Below, piece after piece: positions 33,589-41,421 of a stretch of 43,882 nucleotides of DNA; positions within the stretch are counted from its first letter, which is position 1, and each line of letters opens with the position of its first letter. The stretch covers positions 1 through 43,882 of the forward strand of contig JAKSLZ010000017.1 of NCBI GenBank assembly GCA_024400935.1. The letters run 5' to 3'. A program made the translations under genes and the position numbers. The notes under the pieces were generated by a model that did not search any database, was not told where the DNA came from, and was given only the letters and a program-made list of their open reading frames with translations. Source of the DNA: Muribaculaceae bacterium (GTDB taxonomy: Bacteria > Bacteroidota > Bacteroidia > Bacteroidales > Muribaculaceae).

Positions 33589-36449
33589 CGGACACCTCGA
33601 TTTACACCCTTGGTGACTTGAGTTGTGCCATCGCTATACTGTGTGACGATGATGTTAAACCCGCTGAATGGTGTGTCCGAAACCACTCCCTGTGCGTTAA
33701 TATACTTGGTTGCTACAGGCTTGCTATCAACGTCACAAGCAGTTACAGCGGTGTGAATGCCATGTTCAAAGAGGACGTCAACACGTGCCTCGGCTATGTA
33801 GTAGCGTTGATTCTCATCATCTTTGAGACGAGAGACTTGTTGCATGTCTTGGGCCTCGGCATAGACACGTGCAATGTAAGTAACTTTTGCCTTTTGCCCC
33901 ATGCTGAGTGGCTTGCCAGCGAAACAGTCTTGAAGCAGAAGATGCTCGTTATCGTCGCTGATAGTGCGGTAACCCAACTCTAATTCAGAAGCTTTGCCTA
34001 CAAAGGTTTGTTTCTCTCCATTGATGGCTGTCTCTTTGCCATCATAAATACGCCAGAGGCGGAAATTAGGAATACCACTGTTATCAGCGTTCACTTTAAG
34101 TGTCTCGCTGAGAATAGCATTGAGGTCAAGGTTTGCGCAGTAGATAGAGATTTTTTCGCCCTGTTTGTTTTCGATAGGTTCAGTCACAACATACCCCTTA
34201 GAGCCCAATATCGGGTCATTCAGATAATTGATGTCAATGCTAAGGTGTGCCAACGCAACACGCTTGATGTCGCAACCATACGTGCTGATGGTGGTTTCAT
34301 CAATATCATTCTTGGTGTATGCTTCAACGATACCCACATAGCTAGTAAGTCCGTCTTGAGCATTGGTCACGTCGCGGTTGTCGTCACTAACACCCATGTC
34401 CATGAACGTTTCGTTAGCGTCAAAACCACGTGTTTCAACAACTGTGTTGAGACCTGTGTTGTCGCGCTTGAACGAGGTGTAGGTACCGTCTTGGTTCTTC
34501 TGGATGCGTGCCACGTCGGTCTTAGCATCGCGGCGCAAGAGAATGTCGCGTGTGGCCGAGTAGTTGTTCACGCGCACGTCGATGTTGGTTGCATTGCCCA
34601 CATCCAGATTGTGGTCAGCATCGGCCATGATTTCATCACGAGAATAAGTAACAGCTTCCACTTCAACGTTAGTCTTGAGAATGGGCACACGCACCACGTT
34701 ACTGTAAGCATCACGGCTTGTGGTTTCGCCATCGGGGTGAAGGATGTCGATTGCCGATACAAATTTCACCTGATAGTCGTAGTGAGCTGCATGGTCGTTG
34801 TGTGCCGTTGAAACAGCAAATGCGTCAAGCAGCTGCAAGCCGTGTTCACCAAGTGATATCTCGCCATCAGGAGTTTCGCTTGTGAAGTGCCCTGTTATCG
34901 AGGGATAGGAAATATTGCTTACACGGTTATCATAAGTCACAGTATAGGGATATTCATAGAGACCGGTGGTTCCATTTTTTGATTTTTCACCCATTTTCAC
35001 CGTTGCTACATGCTCGAGTGGTGCTCCTGCGGCCTCTGAGTCAAAGCGATAGAGGTCAAAGGTTGTGTTGCCGTCTATCATATTACCCCTTAACGCCGTG
35101 CTGGGGTCGGCGTTGTTGTTGGTCATGGTGATAAGGTTCTCATAGTTGTTAACCTCGAGAGCTTGGTCATAAGTACTCTTGTAGTTGCCTGTGATTGAGA
35201 GGTTGAGGCGCTCAAATGGGTCATAGCCGGGGATTGTCACCACATCGGTGTTGGACCACGCCTTGTTGAACTCCGTGTTGATGGGCCGGCCTGAAATCTG
35301 GTAGGTGATGTCGTAGCCCTTGAGTTCCTGGGGAACCTCGTAGGTATAAGTATTGGCAGTGATGCCCGTGGCAATGGGCATGGGCTGACGGACTCCATTC
35401 ACCACAATGTAGATGTCATACTCCTGCACGAGGTCGCTATTAGGGGCAATCTTGTTGAGCGATGACGTCCAGTCCAGTGTCACACTATACTTGCGAGAGT
35501 CATCGGTGGTTTCAACGCGGTTTTCACTACGTGTGGCCGTGAGTTGAATGGTGTACATCAGCGTCTTGGGAGCGTATGACGGGTTGTACCACGTGAGGGT
35601 GGAGTTTTTGTCTCGGTAATTATTGTTGTCAATTCTCCAGTTCTCAAAGCGATAGTCGCCTATGTAGAACACCAGACCGGTCACTTGTTTTGATTCGGTA
35701 CCATTGCGGCCTGTCATTGAGAAATAGTGGGCGGCCGATTCCACCGAGCCGCAGTCGTGCACCACGCTATAGATTTGACCATCAAGCATTTTCTTGTAGA
35801 AGTCGGTAGTCTCAATACCTTCGGCATCGGTTGTGGGGCTGAAAAGCTCAAACATGTTGAGGAAAGGCATCTCGGTGTATTTGCGGTAGCGGCCCTTACT
35901 GATGAAGTAAAAGCGGTTCAGGGTCTCATCAATGTTGAAGATCACACCGCTGTTGTTGGGACCGTCACCGGTTTCTGAAATGTGCACACCATTGGGAACA
36001 AGTTTAACCCACTTGATGGCTTCGGTGATATAGTCTCTCACGTTAGAGAATTGCGACGACAGCTTGTTAGTCCATGAGTCTTTCACTGCTACCAGGAGCA
36101 GGGTATAACCCTCGCGGTTAGGCTTGTTGCCGGTTACGTTCCACCCAAAAGACTTATTATTGCCATAAGGTATTTCATGATCCCTGCGTGCGGGCTCGCC
36201 ATACCATGAGCCGGGAATGTTAGGGTTGCTATATACTTCCTTGATGAGTGCCATGATCTGCTCGGTAGACTCAGCCTTCTCGGTGAGTTTGGTGTCGGGA
36301 TGAACAACGCCGTTGGCATCGGTCCAGTCATAGGTGAATTGCTCGTATTCGGCCTCGGTAAGCAACACAGGATTAAATGTCTCTTGCGCTTGCATGTGCA
36401 CACAACTCAAAGCAAGCGTTAAAAACAATATATTAAGCAACCTTTTCAT
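33585..36449 (-). CDS. Large secreted protein of unknown function with sorting tail
   Basis: 954 aa with a signal peptide (1-21, ending MQAQ). The N-terminal about 290 residues contain an acidic/aromatic region (YEQFTYDWTDANG, IPGSWYGEP, TGRNGTESK). The middle is a series of beta-sandwich-like modules with recurrent strands such as YTIQLTATRSEN, YDIYIVVNG and YTYEVPQELKGYDITY, suggestive of fibronectin-like repeats but without clear family matches by eye. The last about 45 residues (KYINAQGVVSDTPFSGFNII, VTQYSDGTTQ) closely parallel the tail of the 269-aa protein at 328-1137, pointing to a shared export signal. Related large, poorly characterised proteins are frequent in Muribaculaceae-type genomes. 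It precedes the kinase with the extracytoplasmic domain and may be part of the same unit. Confidence 0.7.
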   Translation of the reverse strand: MKRLLNILFLTLALSCVHMQAQETFNPVLLTEAEYEQFTYDWTDANGVVHPDTKLTEKAESTEQIMALIKEVYSNPNIPGSWYGEPARRDHEIPYGNNKSFGWNVTGNKPNREGYTLLLVAVKDSWTNKLSSQFSNVRDYITEAIKWVKLVPNGVHISETGDGPNNSGVIFNIDETLNRFYFISKGRYRKYTEMPFLNMFELFSPTTDAEGIETTDFYKKMLDGQIYSVVHDCGSVESAAHYFSMTGRNGTESKQVTGLVFYIGDYRFENWRIDNNNYRDKNSTLTWYNPSYAPKTLMYTIQLTATRSENRVETTDDSRKYSVTLDWTSSLNKIAPNSDLVQEYDIYIVVNGVRQPMPIATGITANTYTYEVPQELKGYDITYQISGRPINTEFNKAWSNTDVVTIPGYDPFERLNLSITGNYKSTYDQALEVNNYENLITMTNNNADPSTALRGNMIDGNTTFDLYRFDSEAAGAPLEHVATVKMGEKSKNGTTGLYEYPYTVTYDNRVSNISYPSITGHFTSETPDGEISLGEHGLQLLDAFAVSTAHNDHAAHYDYQVKFVSAIDILHPDGETTSRDAYSNVVRVPILKTNVEVEAVTYSRDEIMADADHNLDVGNATNIDVRVNNYSATRDILLRRDAKTDVARIQKNQDGTYTSFKRDNTGLNTVVETRGFDANETFMDMGVSDDNRDVTNAQDGLTSYVGIVEAYTKNDIDETTISTYGCDIKRVALAHLSIDINYLNDPILGSKGYVVTEPIENKQGEKISIYCANLDLNAILSETLKVNADNSGIPNFRLWRIYDGKETAINGEKQTFVGKASELELGYRTISDDNEHLLLQDCFAGKPLSMGQKAKVTYIARVYAEAQDMQQVSRLKDDENQRYYIAEARVDVLFEHGIHTAVTACDVDSKPVATKYINAQGVVSDTPFSGFNIIVTQYSDGTTQVTKGVNRGVR

Positions 36450-36707
36450 TACGTAAATAAATTTGTGACCGCTATCAAATATCGCTAGTCAATAAAATAA
36501 CCAACTAAAAAATTAATATAGAAGTTGAAACAGCGCAGTGTTCTAAACAAATGCCTTATAAGTAGAGATCATTAGACGCACCGCCATACTAAAAAGCAAA
36601 GTTACAAATTTAATTTTATAAATGGCACATATTTTACAGAAAATATTACTGTTAAGCCATCGGGCTATCATCCCTAGAGTCAAATGGGATGAGTTATATA
36701 ACACACA
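36450..36707 (-). other. Leader and spacer upstream of the 954-aa gene
   Basis: About 150 nt of leader follow a -7 box at 36597-36604. No gene, riboswitch or strong hairpin is apparent in it. The remainder up to the tpiA terminator is AT-rich and featureless to my eye. Confidence 0.4.
36597..36604 (-). promoter_or_regulatory. -7 box upstream of the 954-aa gene
   Basis: TAACTTTG on the minus strand, about 148 nt before the start codon. The -33 region is poor (no TTTG at 19-21 nt). The leader is unusually long compared with the 20-40 nt leaders elsewhere in the window. Confidence 0.55.
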
Positions 36708-36739
36708 AGAGGCCGCGCCATTGTTGTGGCACAGCCTCT
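36708..36739 (-). terminator. Terminator of tpiA
   Basis: AGAGGCCGCGCCA and TGGCACAGCCTCT form a 13-bp stem with one mismatch and a 6-nt loop. On the minus strand TTGTGTGTTATAT follows. It lies 28 nt after the tpiA stop. Confidence 0.8.
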
Positions 36740-36767
36740 ATGCTTGAGTCAATGATTATGCTTTTAA

Positions 36768-37526
36768 TCAGAAAGCAGTCACGATGCCCATGAAGTCAGC
36801 AGCCTTGAGTGAAGCGCCACCGATGAGACCACCGTCGATGTTGGGCTTAGCAAACAGCTCGGGAGCGTTGCTGGGCTTGCAAGAACCACCATAGAGGATA
36901 GTGGTGTCGTCAGCTACCTGTGCACCATACTTCTCAGTGAGGAAACCACGGATGAATGCGTGGATCTCTTCAGCCTGGTCGCTGGTTGCAGTCTCGCCTG
37001 TACCGATAGCCCAGATGGGTTCGTAAGCGATAACGATCTTGCCAAAGTCCTCAGCGCTGAGGTGGAAGAGCGAACCCTCGATTTCTTTCTTGATAACGTC
37101 GAAGTAAGAACCGTCCTTGCGCTGTGCAAGTGTCTCACCGCAGCAGAAGATGATCTTGAGACCGTTAGCCAGAGCCAGGTCAACCTTCTCCTTCAGAACC
37201 TCGATGGTCTCGTTGTAGTACTCGCGACGCTCGCTGTGACCCAGGATAACATACTGAGCACCAGTTGAAGCAACCATAGAAGCAGCAACCTCGCCGGTGT
37301 AAGCACCCTTAGCGTGGTCAGCGCAGTTCTCAGCCGATACAGCTACCTTGCCGCCTTCAACAGCAGCAACAACGCTTGTGAGGTGTGTGAAAGGAACACC
37401 TACAACTACGTCACACTTGAGGTCAGCTACAGCTGCTACAGCCTCGTTTACTTCCTTTGCCAACTGAACACCCTCCTGAACGGTTGTGTTCATTTTCCAG
37501 TTACCTGCTACAATATTTTTTCTCAT
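36768..37526 (-). CDS. tpiA: Triosephosphate isomerase
   Basis: A 252-aa glycolytic TIM-barrel enzyme interconverting dihydroxyacetone phosphate and glyceraldehyde 3-phosphate. Active-site residues are in place: K11 in AGNWKMN, H97 in ILGHSERR, E169 in [11 protein letters not shown], with the flexible loop following. The phosphate-binding segment is [12 protein letters not shown] and [14 protein letters not shown]. It has its own promoter (37570-37599) and terminator. It follows the DUF1599 and DoxX-like genes, as in Bacteroides, but the SPOR-domain and folE genes that usually come next in Bacteroides are absent here. Codon use is strongly biased, as for a highly expressed gene. Confidence 0.98.
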   Translation of the reverse strand: MRKNIVAGNWKMNTTVQEGVQLAKEVNEAVAAVADLKCDVVVGVPFTHLTSVVAAVEGGKVAVSAENCADHAKGAYTGEVAASMVASTGAQYVILGHSERREYYNETIEVLKEKVDLALANGLKIIFCCGETLAQRKDGSYFDVIKKEIEGSLFHLSAEDFGKIVIAYEPIWAIGTGETATSDQAEEIHAFIRGFLTEKYGAQVADDTTILYGGSCKPSNAPELFAKPNIDGGLIGGASLKAADFMGIVTAF

Positions 37527-37569
37527 TTTACTATAAAATATTTAATTTATAAATATATTTTTCTCACTA

Positions 37570-37599
37570 CAAAGTTAGTGTAAAATTTCAAATTATCAA
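37570..37599 (-). promoter_or_regulatory. Promoter of tpiA
   Basis: TTG (37599-37597), a 19-nt spacer and TAACTTTG (37577-37570) on the minus strand, 43 nt before the start codon. tpiA can therefore be expressed independently of the two genes upstream. Confidence 0.65.
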
Positions 37600-37660
37600 C
37601 TATAAAGACTCACTTTTTTCGCTAACCGCCATAATGCGATAGGATTAAGCGCCATGCCGG

Positions 37661-39124
37661 TCAGTCTTTGTCGTGGGTAGTTGCGTCAGTAATCTCCTCA
37701 ATGACAATGCCGTCATCGTCATCCTTCCTGCCGCGCTTGAACAGGCCGATGATAAATTTAGTAATCTTCCACAACAGCACATGGGTGCGGTTGAATGCGA
37801 GCAGCAAGCCCATCGCCACCAGGTAGGCGGCACACATCTTGGCCAATGTGGGATAAGGCAAATACTCCTGGTTAAACTTGTCAACGGGGAACGAGCGGTC
37901 GCGTATCAAGTCAGGGTCAATCGACACCAGTGTGCGTTTCCACTCCACCTTGCCACTGTTAAGCAGCACTATTGCGGGGTTGCCTCGCGCTATCATCTTG
38001 AGCTCGCTGTCATCCTCGGTATAGATGGGATAACGAGCCACGGTCATCTCGTTCCAAGCTGCTATCGCCTCTTCACTAGCCGCTGTGATGGCTGCAACAT
38101 GATATCCTGCATGTGCCGCATTGTCATTGAGATCGTTAAGCAAGAATGAGTAAGCCCGGTTCACTTTTTCGAGTTCGGGAAGCAAGATAAGTATCTGATG
38201 CTCACGAGACAGCAGTTCGTCGCTCACGTCATCACCATTGTCCCACACGGCAATCGAGGGGGTATCGTGCGCTACAGAATCCTGGGCAACGCCGCGACGG
38301 TCCACATAGCTCCATCCCGAGTCGTCATCAGGGACGCTGTCAAGCGCAAATTCCTTCTGCACTCCATCCTTCTCATAGATAAAGACATAACTGTCGTCGC
38401 TCACAGGTGCCGACTTGCTACTCAGCTGAGTCCCCACCTTGTAAGGACGGAAGTCGAGCAGGGGCTGGGTAAAATATCCGTAGACGCTCAAGCCCAGACA
38501 CAACACGCACGACAGCACCATGGTTACCCACTGCACCGCAGGGCCATAAAGCGACGGAATCTTCTTGTTAAGGAAAACAAGGTACAAGCTACCGGCAAGC
38601 AGCATCACGTTCTTGTAAAAAGTCTGCCAATTGTCCAGAACGAGCAAGTCGCCGAAACAGCCACAGTCAGGGATGGCATTAGTGCGTGCCAGCCAGAACG
38701 TGAGGGGTGTCATGAACAGTAAAAACAATACTGAAACTATAGGGCCTCCCCTGCGACAAGAACCCGTAGCAATGACCACGCCCAATGTAAATTCCATGGC
38801 AGCCAGGACAAACGCACCAACGATGCTGAGACTCAGCAGTTCTTCCCAGCCAAAGGCCATCAAATATTCATTGAACTTGTAATAGCTGCCCCACGGGTCT
38901 ATAGCCTTAGCAAACCCCGACAGCATGAAAACGCCGCCCACGACAATGCGCATGAGCAGAACCACAGCTCCCAAAAACCAGTTAAACACCGGCGAGGAGC
39001 CATGTTTTTTATTATCTGTTTCAAGAGTTTCGGGATCAGTGTCAACACTATAGTCCAATTGAGCGTCAACCTGATTGTCCTCGACTACTTGAACGGCGTC
39101 GTTATTGTTTGGTTTCTTCGTCAT
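37661..39124 (-). CDS. DoxX/MauE-like membrane protein (BT_3928 family)
   Basis: 487 aa. An acidic cytoplasmic N-terminus (1-45) leads into about four TM helices (roughly 48-205: WFLGAVVLLMRIVVGGVFML, ALSIVGAF-type, VSVLFLLFMTPLTFWL, and a fourth), typical of DoxX/MauE proteins. The CGCFG motif (IPDCGCFGD) between helices supplies a redox cysteine pair. Residues about 320-400 resemble a thioredoxin fold without a CxxC motif (ILILLPELEKVNRAYSFL, NPAIVLLNSGKVEWKR). A further TM segment and a basic-acidic C-terminus follow. The family is conserved in Bacteroidetes beside tpiA; a role in envelope redox chemistry is inferred. Its start overlaps the DUF1599 gene by 23 nt, so the two are translationally coupled. 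Confidence 0.88.
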   Translation of the reverse strand: MTKKPNNNDAVQVVEDNQVDAQLDYSVDTDPETLETDNKKHGSSPVFNWFLGAVVLLMRIVVGGVFMLSGFAKAIDPWGSYYKFNEYLMAFGWEELLSLSIVGAFVLAAMEFTLGVVIATGSCRRGGPIVSVLFLLFMTPLTFWLARTNAIPDCGCFGDLLVLDNWQTFYKNVMLLAGSLYLVFLNKKIPSLYGPAVQWVTMVLSCVLCLGLSVYGYFTQPLLDFRPYKVGTQLSSKSAPVSDDSYVFIYEKDGVQKEFALDSVPDDDSGWSYVDRRGVAQDSVAHDTPSIAVWDNGDDVSDELLSREHQILILLPELEKVNRAYSFLLNDLNDNAAHAGYHVAAITAASEEAIAAWNEMTVARYPIYTEDDSELKMIARGNPAIVLLNSGKVEWKRTLVSIDPDLIRDRSFPVDKFNQEYLPYPTLAKMCAAYLVAMGLLLAFNRTHVLLWKITKFIIGLFKRGRKDDDDGIVIEEITDATTHDKD

Positions 39125-39650
39125 GTTTGATCAAGGCAAAAACTGAATAGTTTATCATGTCCTGATAATTGGCATCGATTCCCTCGCTCACAAGGGTGTT
39201 GCCATTATTGTTCTCTATCTCCTTAGTGCGCTGTATCTTAGACAATATCAAATCAGTGTAGCTCGACACACGCATGTCGCGCCATGCCTCGCCATAGTCG
39301 GCATTCTTAGCCATCATCAGGTTTTTAGTGGCCAGGATGTGCTCGTCATACAGTGCCAGGGCCTCATCGGCAGTCATGTCAACGGTGTCGCTGTAGCCGC
39401 GCTCAAGCTGCACCAGTCCCATCACGCCATAGTTGATAATGCCCACAAACTCGGGCCAGATGTCCTCGCCCACCTTGCTCACGCCATTAACTTCAAGAGT
39501 GCGAATTCGCTTAGCCTTGATAAAGATCTGATCAGTCACGCTCTGCGGACGCAATATGCGCCATGCAGGGCCATAATCAGCCATTTTCTTGATGAACAAG
39601 TCGCGGCAACGAGCTATCACCGCATCATATTGTTTGCTAGTATTGTTCAT
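39102..39650 (-). CDS. DUF1599 protein with internal duplication
   Basis: 182 aa made of two copies of the DUF1599 unit. The first has KMADYGPAWRILRPQSVTDQ and IINYGVMGLVQLERG; the second has KNADYGEAWRDMRVSSYTDL and MINYSVFALIKHDEE. Both keep the DYG-x-AWR motif, which suggests a symmetric nucleotide-binding fold; a role in nucleotide or base modification has been proposed for the family but is not established. Cytoplasmic, no signal. First gene of the DUF1599-DoxX-tpiA group, with a -7 box 28 nt upstream. Confidence 0.9.
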   Translation of the reverse strand: MNNTSKQYDAVIARCRDLFIKKMADYGPAWRILRPQSVTDQIFIKAKRIRTLEVNGVSKVGEDIWPEFVGIINYGVMGLVQLERGYSDTVDMTADEALALYDEHILATKNLMMAKNADYGEAWRDMRVSSYTDLILSKIQRTKEIENNNGNTLVSEGIDANYQDMINYSVFALIKHDEETKQ

Positions 39651-39677
39651 GTTTTGGTTGTCTTGTATTTCAACCTA

Positions 39678-39685
39678 CAAAGTTA
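39678..39685 (-). promoter_or_regulatory. -7 box of the DUF1599 operon
   Basis: TAACTTTG on the minus strand, 28 nt before the start codon, preceded by an AT-rich region without a clear TTTG at the -33 position. Confidence 0.6.
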
Positions 39686-39762
39686 CAAAAAAATGTTTAA
39701 TATTTAAACATTCAGCATAATCTTTTGCAACACAAGCCACACATTGCCCACTAAATTGTGTA

Positions 39763-40479
39763 TCAGCACTGTTTCTTGACTAATTTGCCCAGATAATCGT
39801 AGTGCTCTCCGTGACTAATTATTGTAAACTCATAGCCATGCTGCTGAGCCGCCTCGGCCATGGTGTCGGCATCGATGTAAAGCCACTTGAACGAGTCGCC
39901 CTTGACGCTGCCATACTGCATCTGATACTCTATCTCGCCATAATATCCTGGGGTAGCCGGCAACTCTATGATACCGTCCTCTCCCTCAAACACATAGCAA
40001 ATGTCGCTTGAGTCAAACAGCACACAACCTCCAGGGGCCAAGATGCGGTCAAGCTGGGCAAAGAACCGGGGCATGTTGTCAAGTGTACCCACAATGCCTA
40101 TGCCGTTCATCAGCATCAGCACGGTATCATACTGGTCCTCAACCTCATAGAAGTCTTGAAGCAAAGCATGGGCCACACCACGCTTGCGCATGGTCTCGAC
40201 CGACGCAGGCGATATATCAATAGCTGTGACATGAGCACTACGGCGCTGCAACTCAAGAGTGTGGCATCCGGCACCAGCACCCACATCCAGGATGCGTCCC
40301 GATGCACTCTCAATAGCCTTTTGTTCCAACACAGGCATGTCCTTAAATTCCCTGAACAACGTGGGAACAGGAAACTCGTCCTCATAAAACATGGGAGAGA
40401 ACAACCTTAACTTGCTAGCCCTACCCTTCTCGTGAAATTGGGCAATGGCCAGTCCCATTGGGTCTTTATCTTTTTTCAT
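39763..40479 (-). CDS. Class I SAM-dependent methyltransferase
   Basis: 238 aa from the ATG at 40479 (MKKDKDPMGLAI); the longer start four codons upstream is possible. The Rossmann motif I is ILDVGAGAGCHTLEL, motif II has VTAIDISPASVE, and an acidic post-motif (YDTVLMLMNGIGIVGTL) and RILAPGGCVLFDSSD follow, as in Methyltransf_25/11 enzymes. The substrate is unknown; the N-terminal FHEKGRASKLRLFSPMFYEDEFP region probably covers the active site. No promoter is visible immediately upstream: the terminator of the ncRNA at 40487-40752 ends only a few bases before the start. Expression may therefore depend on read-through. Confidence 0.9.
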   Translation of the reverse strand: MKKDKDPMGLAIAQFHEKGRASKLRLFSPMFYEDEFPVPTLFREFKDMPVLEQKAIESASGRILDVGAGAGCHTLELQRRSAHVTAIDISPASVETMRKRGVAHALLQDFYEVEDQYDTVLMLMNGIGIVGTLDNMPRFFAQLDRILAPGGCVLFDSSDICYVFEGEDGIIELPATPGYYGEIEYQMQYGSVKGDSFKWLYIDADTMAEAAQQHGYEFTIISHGEHYDYLGKLVKKQC

Positions 40480-40486
40480 AATATAT

Positions 40487-40752
40487 AACATAAATAAAGT
40501 CGCCGCCCGTCATAATGCAAGCAGCGACTTCTATGATAAAATCCACACCAAAGGGATGTGATGAAACTCCGATAAAAACAGGATTTGAGGGCTCCATACC
40601 TTTGTAATCCTCCGGTCGCGAAGACACCCATTGCTGGGTCGAGGCCCGCCATTGGCATGAATGCTTGCTCGGCATTTCATAATAATTTGAAGAGTATCCC
40701 AATCAGCTTTGATGTGGACTGTTTTTTCAATGATCTCAACAACCTCTTGTTG
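40487..40752 (-). ncRNA. Probable structured ncRNA (6S-like shape), minus strand
   Basis: This 375-bp gap between coaE and the methyltransferase has a promoter (40759-40790) and an intrinsic terminator (40497-40530) but no convincing ORF. The predicted transcript is about 265 nt. TCCACATCAAAG (complement of 40707-40718) pairs along its length with CTTTGGTGTGGA (complement of 40542-40553) using one G-U pair, closing a core of 177 nt. Inside, GGGAT/ATCCC and ACTC/GAGT extend the helix around an asymmetric bulge. A hairpin GACCCA-GCAA-TGGGT and a GGATT/AATCC pairing form the apical part. A long hairpin with an internal bubble and a length near 180 nt is reminiscent of 6S RNA, but I cannot assign it by eye. 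A leader regulating the downstream methyltransferase is the alternative. Confidence 0.6.
40497..40530 (-). terminator. Terminator of the ncRNA, just before the methyltransferase
   Basis: AAGTCGCTGCTTG and CGGGCGGCGACTT (minus strand) form a 13-bp stem with three G-U pairs, followed by TTATTTATG. Only 17 nt separate the stem from the methyltransferase start. Confidence 0.8.
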
Positions 40753-40758
40753 TCAATG

Positions 40759-40790
40759 CAAATTTACAAACATTCTTTCAAATCAGCAAG
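40759..40790 (-). promoter_or_regulatory. Promoter of the ncRNA
   Basis: On the minus strand, CTTG (40790-40787), a 20-nt spacer and TAAATTTG (40766-40759). It lies directly after the coaE terminator, so the RNA is an independent unit. Confidence 0.65.
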
Positions 40791-40810
40791 AATTTGCACA
40801 TCTTTTTCTA

Positions 40811-40849
40811 TAAAAAATAATACTGCCTGCACAATAGTGCTGACAGCAT
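40811..40849 (-). terminator. Terminator of the nusB-yajC-ybbR-coaE group
   Basis: ATGCTGTCAGCAC and GTGCAGGCAGTAT (minus strand) pair with a few mismatches around a TATT loop, followed by TATTTTTTAT. It begins 6 nt after the coaE stop codon. Confidence 0.8.
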
Positions 40850-40854
40850 CTTTT

Positions 40855-41421
40855 CTATAGATTTAAAAGTTCCATGACACGTGGTAGCAATGGTGTCGCA
40901 CCGTCATTGACGATGACCTTGTCACTCAATTCCATAACGTCATCGGTCTGCTTATCAATGCGGGCACACACCTGCTCTCGCGTCAAGTGGCTGCGCACAG
41001 CCACTCTTGAGATGCGCAGTTCGCGAGGCGCCGTCACCACCCACACGTCGTCAAGTATCGTTGCCATGTTGCTCTCTCTGAGCAATGCAGTCTCAACAAA
41101 ATTCAGCTCGCTGCCAGTGGCTGACGCCCATCGTTCTATATCCTTGAGCACCGCAGGATGGACCAAGGCATTCATAGCCTCAACGAGCGACTTGTCGGCA
41201 AAGATGCGCGATGACATGTAATCCTTGTTCAAACTACCGTCGTGCGAGTAAGCCTCATCGCCCAGCAGCGACTTGATGCCGTCGATGAGTTCCGCGCTTG
41301 TCACCATGAGTCTCTTAGCTTCGCTGTCACAGTCATACACAGGGTATCCCATGACCCTCAGCAGATGCGACACAACACTTTTTCCCGACCCTATTCCTCC
41401 AGTGATGGCAATGAGTTTCAT
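40855..41421 (-). CDS. coaE: Dephospho-CoA kinase
   Basis: A 188-aa P-loop kinase catalysing the last step of coenzyme A synthesis. Walker A is GGIGSGKS at residues 8-15, followed by the CoA-binding region YDCDSEAKRLM and the LID-type segment SRVAVRSHLTREQV. The length is normal. Its ATG overlaps the stop of the YbbR-like gene (TGATG), so the two are translationally coupled. CoA feeds phosphopantetheine supply generally, including for NRPS activation, but the link to the NRPS locus 29 kb away is only general metabolism. Confidence 0.97.
   Translation of the reverse strand: MKLIAITGGIGSGKSVVSHLLRVMGYPVYDCDSEAKRLMVTSAELIDGIKSLLGDEAYSHDGSLNKDYMSSRIFADKSLVEAMNALVHPAVLKDIERWASATGSELNFVETALLRESNMATILDDVWVVTAPRELRISRVAVRSHLTREQVCARIDKQTDDVMELSDKVIVNDGATPLLPRVMELLNL

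Noticed and set aside
40466-40702. 78-aa minus-strand ORF in the coaE-methyltransferase gap
   Set aside because: It overlaps a transcript with promoter, terminator and long-range helices, and overlaps other short ORFs in other frames; RNA is the better reading.
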